From: GCA-002282575 sp964646525
Lineage (GTDB): Bacteria; Pseudomonadota; Gammaproteobacteria; Thiomicrospirales; Thiomicrospiraceae
Assembly (NCBI GenBank): GCA_964646525.1
Contig: CAZYER010000031.1
Span: 1-17,465 of the forward strand
Length of the DNA stretch: 17,465 nucleotides
Reading direction: 5' to 3'
Of the stretch, positions 13,057-17,465 are shown piece after piece (the stretch's first letter is position 1; every line of letters begins with the position of its first letter). Below the pieces are notes generated by a model, which saw only the letters and a program-made list of their open reading frames with translations, made no database searches and had not been told where the DNA came from. The translations under genes were made by a program, and so were the position numbers.

Positions 13057-13686
13057 ATGATGCAAGTTGTCGCATTGGTCAACCGTAAAGGCGGTGTGGG
13101 TAAAACCACATTGGCTGTAAGTCTTGCCTCGGCACTATCGCGTCAGTCGAAAGTGTTGGTATTGGATGCGGATCCACAGGCATCTGTATTGCAGTGGGCT
13201 GATCAATGTAATGGTTTTGCTTTCGACGTTCAGTCATTTGATTTAGCGCAAGAGCGTATTCCATCAAGTGGATATGATTATGTCATCATCGACTTTCCGC
13301 CTGGCTTTACTGATGAAGAGTTCGATCGTCATCTTACTCAATTAACGCAGATTTTGGTACCAGTGAATGCATCGCCCTTAGACTTATGGGCAACGGTTTC
13401 TTTTGCTTCTTTGCTTGATGCATCGGCGAAAGATCAGGGCATGTCGGTGCGTAGTTTTTTGGTGTTCAATCAAATTGAACGCGATAATCGTTTTGCTTCA
13501 TCGGCTATCGGTGCAGCGCGCGGTTTAGGAATTCGGGTTGCCAAAACCATTGTTGGCAAACGTGCGGTGTATCGTAATGCTGCGTTAGAAGGCAAAGCGA
13601 TTCATCAAATGGGTGGTCGTGCCAAGCAGGCCATTGAAGATGTAGATGAATTGATTAACGAGGTTTTTGGTCATGTCAACGCTTGA
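13057..13686 (+). CDS. mcdA: Carboxysome-positioning ParA-type ATPase, alpha-McdA
   Basis: A 209-residue ParA/MinD ATPase. The deviant Walker A motif KGGVGKTT (11-18) has the signature lysine Lys11, Walker A' is VLVLDADPQAS, and Walker B is YDYVIIDFPPG. McdA binds nucleoid DNA with ATP and is displaced by McdB on carboxysomes, which spaces them along the cell. The signature lysine is characteristic of the proteobacterial alpha type, unlike the cyanobacterial beta type. GAGG lies 8 bases before ATG 13057; ATG 13060 is equally possible. Its end overlaps mcdB by 14 bases, so the two are coupled. Position within the carboxysome operon supports the call over plasmid-partition ParA. Confidence 0.93.
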   Translation: MMQVVALVNRKGGVGKTTLAVSLASALSRQSKVLVLDADPQASVLQWADQCNGFAFDVQSFDLAQERIPSSGYDYVIIDFPPGFTDEEFDRHLTQLTQILVPVNASPLDLWATVSFASLLDASAKDQGMSVRSFLVFNQIERDNRFASSAIGAARGLGIRVAKTIVGKRAVYRNAALEGKAIHQMGGRAKQAIEDVDELINEVFGHVNA

Positions 13687-13957
13687 AGATAAATTGGCAG
13701 CTGGGATAGCACAAGTAAAAAATACCAGTCGTACTCGTAAAACACCTGCTAAGTCAGCGTCAGCTGGTAGTATTCCAGCGGCATTAAGTGCTGATGATAA
13801 CCTACCAGCTGCATCTACGACTGCCAAAGCAGCACCTGCTAAAACGGTGGCACCGACTGCCGCGCCAACGCCAGCTCCTACGGTGGCAGTAAAGCCAGCG
13901 GTCACTGAAGCACCTAAGCGCGTTTATTTAGCCGATGAGCGCGTTTGGCCTGATTAA
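13673..13957 (+). CDS. mcdB: Carboxysome-positioning adaptor, alpha-McdB
   Basis: A 94-residue, low-complexity protein. A charged N-terminus (MSTLEDKLAAGIAQVKN) is followed by a Lys/Arg-rich patch, a long Ala-Pro-Thr-rich disordered stretch (~35-80), and a conserved-looking end KRVYLADERVWPD with Trp92 near the C-terminus. Alpha-McdB proteins are short, disordered and end in a tryptophan-containing motif. They sit on carboxysomes and stimulate McdA. Its start lies inside the end of mcdA, with GAGG about 9 bases upstream. The call rests on gene order, disorder and the C-terminal motif, since the sequence is otherwise poorly conserved. Confidence 0.85.
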   Translation: MSTLEDKLAAGIAQVKNTSRTRKTPAKSASAGSIPAALSADDNLPAASTTAKAAPAKTVAPTAAPTPAPTVAVKPAVTEAPKRVYLADERVWPD

Positions 13958-13962
13958 GTTTC

Positions 13963-13980
13963 GTATTTGTATTTGTATTT
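13963..13980 (+). repeat. Three tandem GTATTT units
   Basis: A short hexanucleotide tandem repeat directly after mcdB, in the 71-base gap before cbbQ. Such tracts can change length by slippage; three units is short and may be chance. Confidence 0.5.
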
Positions 13981-14028
13981 GAATTGTTTAGCTGACCCGA
14001 CTTAATAGAATGTTTCTTAAGGAATATT

Positions 14029-14946
14029 ATGCGTCCTACTAACCCTAAAATGCGCACAGCATCGGTCAAGCAACCTGCTTACCGTCCAGCTTCGGTGCAA
14101 TCTTCTTCTAGTCCTATTAATGAAAGTGTATCTACCATGAGTTCTAATGATCCTTTAGCGCAGTATTACGTTAAAAACCAACCTTACTATATGCCTGTTG
14201 CGGATGAAGTTGAGTTATTTGAATCAGCTTATTCAGTGCGTATGCCGATGATGCTCAAAGGTCCAACGGGTTGTGGTAAAACACGTTTCGTTGAGTATAT
14301 GGCGTGGAAATTGGGTCGCCCGTTAATTACCGTTGCTTGTAACGAAGATATGACGGCTTCTGATTTAGTTGGTCGTTTCTTATTGGATGCAAACGGTACC
14401 CGTTGGCAAGATGGTCCTTTAGCTATTGCTGCACGTCATGGTGCCATTTGCTACTTGGACGAGGTTGTTGAAGCACGTCAGGATACCACGGTTATCATTC
14501 ACCCATTAACCGATTCTCGTCGCGTATTGCCATTAGAGAAAAAAGGCGAGTTGATTGAATGTCATCCTGATTTCTTCATCGTCATTTCTTACAACCCTGG
14601 TTATCAAAGCCTGATGAAAGACTTGAAACAATCAACTAAGCAACGTTTCGGTGGTCTTGATTTTAACTATCCAGATATTGAAGTAGAATCGCAAATTGTT
14701 TCACACGAAGGCAAGGTTGATAATGAAACGGCGCGTAAACTCGTTCATATTGGTGAACGTGCGCGTAACCTCAAAGGTCATGGTTTGGATGAAGGTATTT
14801 CGACGCGTATGTTGATTTACGCAGCGTCATTGATTTCTGCAGGTGTTGATCCTGTTAATGCCTGTCGTGTTGCTTTGGTTCGTCCGATTACCGATGATGT
14901 TGACATGCGTGATGCACTTGATTCTGCGGTATTGGCTTATTTCTAA
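14029..14946 (+). CDS. cbbQ: RuBisCO activase AAA+ subunit CbbQ, with N-terminal extension
   Basis: A 305-residue MoxR-type AAA+ ATPase that forms a hexamer and, with CbbO, removes inhibitory sugar phosphates from RuBisCO. Walker A GPTGCGKT is at 78-85 and Walker B ICYLDEVVEA at 140-149. The sensor-1 region is FFIVISYNPGYQ, and the CbbQ-typical C-terminal part EGISTRMLIYAA is present. The usual protein starts near SSNDPLAQYYVKNQPYYMPV (from ~38); here about 36 extra residues, rich in Ser, Pro and basic residues, precede it. AAGGA 5 bases before ATG 14029 supports the long form; the internal ATG 14137 has no good ribosome binding site. The extension is predicted disordered and could target the protein to the shell (inference). 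Confidence 0.93.
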   Translation: MRPTNPKMRTASVKQPAYRPASVQSSSSPINESVSTMSSNDPLAQYYVKNQPYYMPVADEVELFESAYSVRMPMMLKGPTGCGKTRFVEYMAWKLGRPLITVACNEDMTASDLVGRFLLDANGTRWQDGPLAIAARHGAICYLDEVVEARQDTTVIIHPLTDSRRVLPLEKKGELIECHPDFFIVISYNPGYQSLMKDLKQSTKQRFGGLDFNYPDIEVESQIVSHEGKVDNETARKLVHIGERARNLKGHGLDEGISTRMLIYAASLISAGVDPVNACRVALVRPITDDVDMRDALDSAVLAYF

Positions 14947-14956
14947 TACGGCCGTA

Positions 14957-14988
14957 CATGGTGTTAGTTGTTAGCCGCTAACACCATG
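14957..14988 (+). other. 11-base-pair hairpin after cbbQ
   Basis: CATGGTGTTAG (14957-14967) pairs with CTAACACCATG (14978-14988) around a ten-base loop. No T tract follows directly; a second, T-tailed hairpin comes 25 bases later. Likely protects the 3' end of the cbbQ message or forms part of a composite terminator. Confidence 0.6.
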
Positions 14989-15012
14989 CACTTTATACCC
15001 TTGTTTGTGTTC

Positions 15013-15034
15013 GGTGCTATTTAGCACCTTTTTT
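15013..15034 (+). terminator. Intrinsic terminator between cbbQ and cbbO
   Basis: GGTGCT (15013-15018) pairs with AGCACC (15023-15028), followed by six T residues. It lies inside a larger potential stem, 14997-15006 with 15040-15049 (ACCCTTGTTT and its complement). Because cbbO follows in the same direction, readthrough is expected to be partial unless cbbO has its own promoter. Confidence 0.75.
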
Positions 15035-15107
15035 ATCCAAAACAAGGGTTATTCCCGATTTTAGAAAAATGAATAAGTTCATTTTTCAGACGTTCTCGAA
15101 GGTTGCT

Positions 15108-17459
15108 ATGGCGATTAATATTGAAGAGTATCAAGAAGTTCTCGATGAATTTCCTGAAGACGCAGTAGAGCTACTGAAGACATCTTGGGTTGAAGCAACA
15201 AAGACCTTTTCACCAAGTGGGTTAGAAACCTATTTAACGGGTGCTTTGGCTATCAAGAGTATGGCTCGAAGTTCAGAAATTGTACTGACCTTCTTGCAGA
15301 GTGCCCCCAGTATTGCTAAGGATGTGGGTGAGCATGCTGTTTCAGAAATGGTTGATGCTGTTTTGGGTTTTGCTTCAAAAACTTCTGCTAACGTGCTGGA
15401 CTTAATGATCGCTACAGCTCCAGTCGCAGCGAAGCGCTTAGGCGATGCGCACTTGTTCGAAGGCTATTTGATGGTGTTAACACACCTGTTGAATCAAGCG
15501 CCTCGTGGTGTGCGTCCTATGTTGGAAAACCTTGATGATCTGTTGTCTAACCTTACCTTGGGTGGCTTGCGTCGTTGGATTACGTGGGGTGCGCACGCTT
15601 ATCGTTTAGATTACGAAGAACAACAAAAGTATTTTGCTCTGAAGTCTGACATTTCTAAGAAAATGTTACAGCAAGAGCGCAAAGGTGTACTCTTTACGCA
15701 CGTTCAGCGTCGTTTAAATATTTATTTGCGCGCTTTGTGGGGTCGTGATTTTTTTATGCGCCCAACTTCGGGTGACTATGAGAACCGTGAAGGAACCCGC
15801 CCCTATATCGAAGACTTCATGATTCACATTCCTGATGCGCATGATGATTATCGTGGCTTCGATGGCACTGATGAAGTGATTGCATCAGGGTTGGATATTT
15901 ATCGTGCATCGGTTGCTCACGCGGCTGCGCATTTGGTTTATTCGAATGGTCACGTTAATCCAGAGAATCTTAGCTTATTGAGCATGACTATTTCGGGCAT
16001 CATTGAGGATGCGAAAGTGGAACGCTTAGCGATTGAGGAATTCCCCAATCTTAAAGCGCTATGGTTAAAGTTTCATGCTGATTTGCGTGATGCACCAGAA
16101 GTTACCGAGAATGTATTGATGCGTTTATCGCGTGCATTATTGGATGATGATTATCAAGATGATCATCCATTTGTGCAGTTGGGGCGCCAGATGTTCTTTG
16201 ATCATCCGGATATGAGCAGTGCTAATTTTGCGCGCGAAGTGGGTGTGCCTTTAACGAAAGAATTAGACCGCTTTGACATGACGGAATTTAGCCCGAAGAT
16301 GTTAACGCGCCAGCCCGTTTATCGTGATGATAATCGCTTCATGTGGTGGAGTGATGCTTACGATGAAGAAGCGGCGTTAAACGCCAGCTGGGAAAGCCAG
16401 CAACAAGTGCGTAAAAAAGTGTCGTTAATGGAGTTCATTAACGAGGTTGAGGTTGAAACGGCAGGTGATGATGCTCAGGAAGTCTGGGTGTTGCCAACGG
16501 AACTTTATCCTTATGAGGATATGGGCGTTTCTTATAACGAGTCTGAAGGTAAAGAACAGCCTCTTGATCCGGTACATTACCACGAGTGGGATTACCAAAT
16601 TCAACTCGAGCGTCCGATGTGGGCAACGGTACTAGAACGTCGCGCTAAGATGGGCGATTTGGAAATCATTCAGGCGTTACGCGATCAGCACAAACCGATC
16701 ATTTCGCGTCTTAAGTTTTTGATTGAGTCGATGGTGCCGCAAGGGTTAGTACGCGTTCGTCGTCAAGAAACGGGCGATGATTTAGACCTCAATGCAGCCG
16801 TTCAATCTATGGTAGATATGCGCATGGGCATGCCACCGAACGAGAAAGTGATGATGCGCTATATTCGTAAAGTGCGTGATCTTAGTGTGTTAGTATTACT
16901 CGATTTATCGGCTTCTACCAATGACCAAGTACGTAATCAAGATTATACCGTGTTGGATTTAGCCCGTTCAGCAACGGTGATGTTGTCAGAAGCGCTCGAT
17001 AAAATTGGTGACCCCTTTGCGGTTCATGGTTTCTGTTCGAATGGTCGTCATGATGTGCATTACTATCGTTTCAAAGATTTTGGTGAGAAATTTAGCGATG
17101 AATCTCGTGCAAGATTGGCGAGCATGAAAGGGGACTACTCAACGCGTATGGGCGCGGCCTTGCGTCATGCGGGTGCGCACATGAAGCAACAATCTCAATC
17201 GAAAAAATTGGTGTTGTTAATTACTGATGGTGAGCCGGCTGATAATGATGTTCGCGATCCACAATATTTGCGTTTTGATGCCAAACGTGCGGTGGAAGAG
17301 TTGAACCGTGATGGTGTCATCACTTATTGCTTGAGCTTAGATCCTCATGCTGATCATTATGTATCGCGTATTTTTGGTGCGAAAAACTTTACCGTGATTG
17401 ATAAAGTTGAACGCTTGCCCGAAAAACTACCGATGCTTTATATGTCATTGACCAGCTAG
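15108..17459 (+). CDS. cbbO: RuBisCO activase VWA-domain subunit CbbO
   Basis: A 783-residue partner of CbbQ. The N-terminal two thirds is the CbbO/NorD-type helical region (for instance SVAHAAAHLVYSNGHVNPEN). The C-terminal ~190 residues form a von Willebrand factor A domain with an intact MIDAS: DLSAS (Asp599, Ser601, Ser603) and ITDGEPAD (Asp707). One CbbO sits on a CbbQ hexamer, and its VWA domain recruits RuBisCO. ATG 15108 with GAAGG 5 bases upstream is preferred; ATG 15069 is in frame but lacks a ribosome binding site. The gene ends 6 bases before the window edge and is complete. Confidence 0.93.
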   Translation: MAINIEEYQEVLDEFPEDAVELLKTSWVEATKTFSPSGLETYLTGALAIKSMARSSEIVLTFLQSAPSIAKDVGEHAVSEMVDAVLGFASKTSANVLDLMIATAPVAAKRLGDAHLFEGYLMVLTHLLNQAPRGVRPMLENLDDLLSNLTLGGLRRWITWGAHAYRLDYEEQQKYFALKSDISKKMLQQERKGVLFTHVQRRLNIYLRALWGRDFFMRPTSGDYENREGTRPYIEDFMIHIPDAHDDYRGFDGTDEVIASGLDIYRASVAHAAAHLVYSNGHVNPENLSLLSMTISGIIEDAKVERLAIEEFPNLKALWLKFHADLRDAPEVTENVLMRLSRALLDDDYQDDHPFVQLGRQMFFDHPDMSSANFAREVGVPLTKELDRFDMTEFSPKMLTRQPVYRDDNRFMWWSDAYDEEAALNASWESQQQVRKKVSLMEFINEVEVETAGDDAQEVWVLPTELYPYEDMGVSYNESEGKEQPLDPVHYHEWDYQIQLERPMWATVLERRAKMGDLEIIQALRDQHKPIISRLKFLIESMVPQGLVRVRRQETGDDLDLNAAVQSMVDMRMGMPPNEKVMMRYIRKVRDLSVLVLLDLSASTNDQVRNQDYTVLDLARSATVMLSEALDKIGDPFAVHGFCSNGRHDVHYYRFKDFGEKFSDESRARLASMKGDYSTRMGAALRHAGAHMKQQSQSKKLVLLITDGEPADNDVRDPQYLRFDAKRAVEELNRDGVITYCLSLDPHADHYVSRIFGAKNFTVIDKVERLPEKLPMLYMSLTS

Positions 17460-17465
17460 TCTAGG

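Noticed and set aside
15069..15107. Earlier cbbO start at ATG 15069
   Set aside because: No ribosome binding site precedes it, while GAAGG lies 5 bases before ATG 15108.
1..17465. Mobile elements, attachment sites or tRNA genes flanking the carboxysome operon
   Set aside because: No transposase, integrase, terminal inverted repeats or tRNA-like sequence was seen on either strand.

Overview
The window is chromosomal DNA from a chemolithoautotrophic proteobacterium, most probably a sulfur-oxidising gammaproteobacterium. The evidence is a form IA RuBisCO and alpha-carboxysome operon, FolM, SixA and C-minus L33 proteins of the gammaproteobacterial kind, and moderate-to-low GC. No phage, insertion-sequence, tRNA, rRNA or CRISPR signal was seen. 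A run of exactly 100 N at 12437-12536 shows it comes from a scaffolded draft assembly.

Left part (1-6450) holds housekeeping genes. In order these are a small unknown reading frame, argB, a Spy/CpxP-like periplasmic protein, a strong terminator and a TauE/SafE-type exporter. Next come sixA and pyrE (minus strand), folM (plus), a membrane-anchored unknown translationally coupled to mutM (minus), and rpmB-rpmG (minus) with a consensus promoter and a terminator.

A gene-free stretch (6388-6886) separates rpmBG from the carboxysome operon. It carries a repeated 12-mer with a -10-like core and a terminator-like hairpin just before the cbbL ribosome binding site. No cbbR is present in the window.

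The carboxysome operon (6887-17459) reads cbbL-cbbS-csoS2-csoS4A-csoS4B-csoS1-csoS1(-csoS1)-acRAF-mcdA-mcdB-cbbQ-cbbO. RuBisCO is packed by the scaffold CsoS2 into a shell of CsoS1 hexamers and CsoS4 pentamers. acRAF helps RuBisCO assemble, McdAB positions carboxysomes on the nucleoid, and CbbQ/CbbO is the AAA+/VWA RuBisCO activase.

The main surprise is that csoSCA, the carboxysomal carbonic anhydrase normally found between csoS2 and csoS4A, is absent. Only 12 bases separate those two genes, in ungapped sequence. csoS1D and the bacterioferritin-like gene often found after csoS1 are also absent. The N gap is flanked by an exact 55-base duplication, which suggests that a whole csoS1 repeat unit was lost in assembly. 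Hairpins and terminators at gene boundaries look suited to setting very different expression levels for RuBisCO, shell hexamers, shell pentamers and activase subunits. CbbQ has an unusual disordered N-terminal extension.
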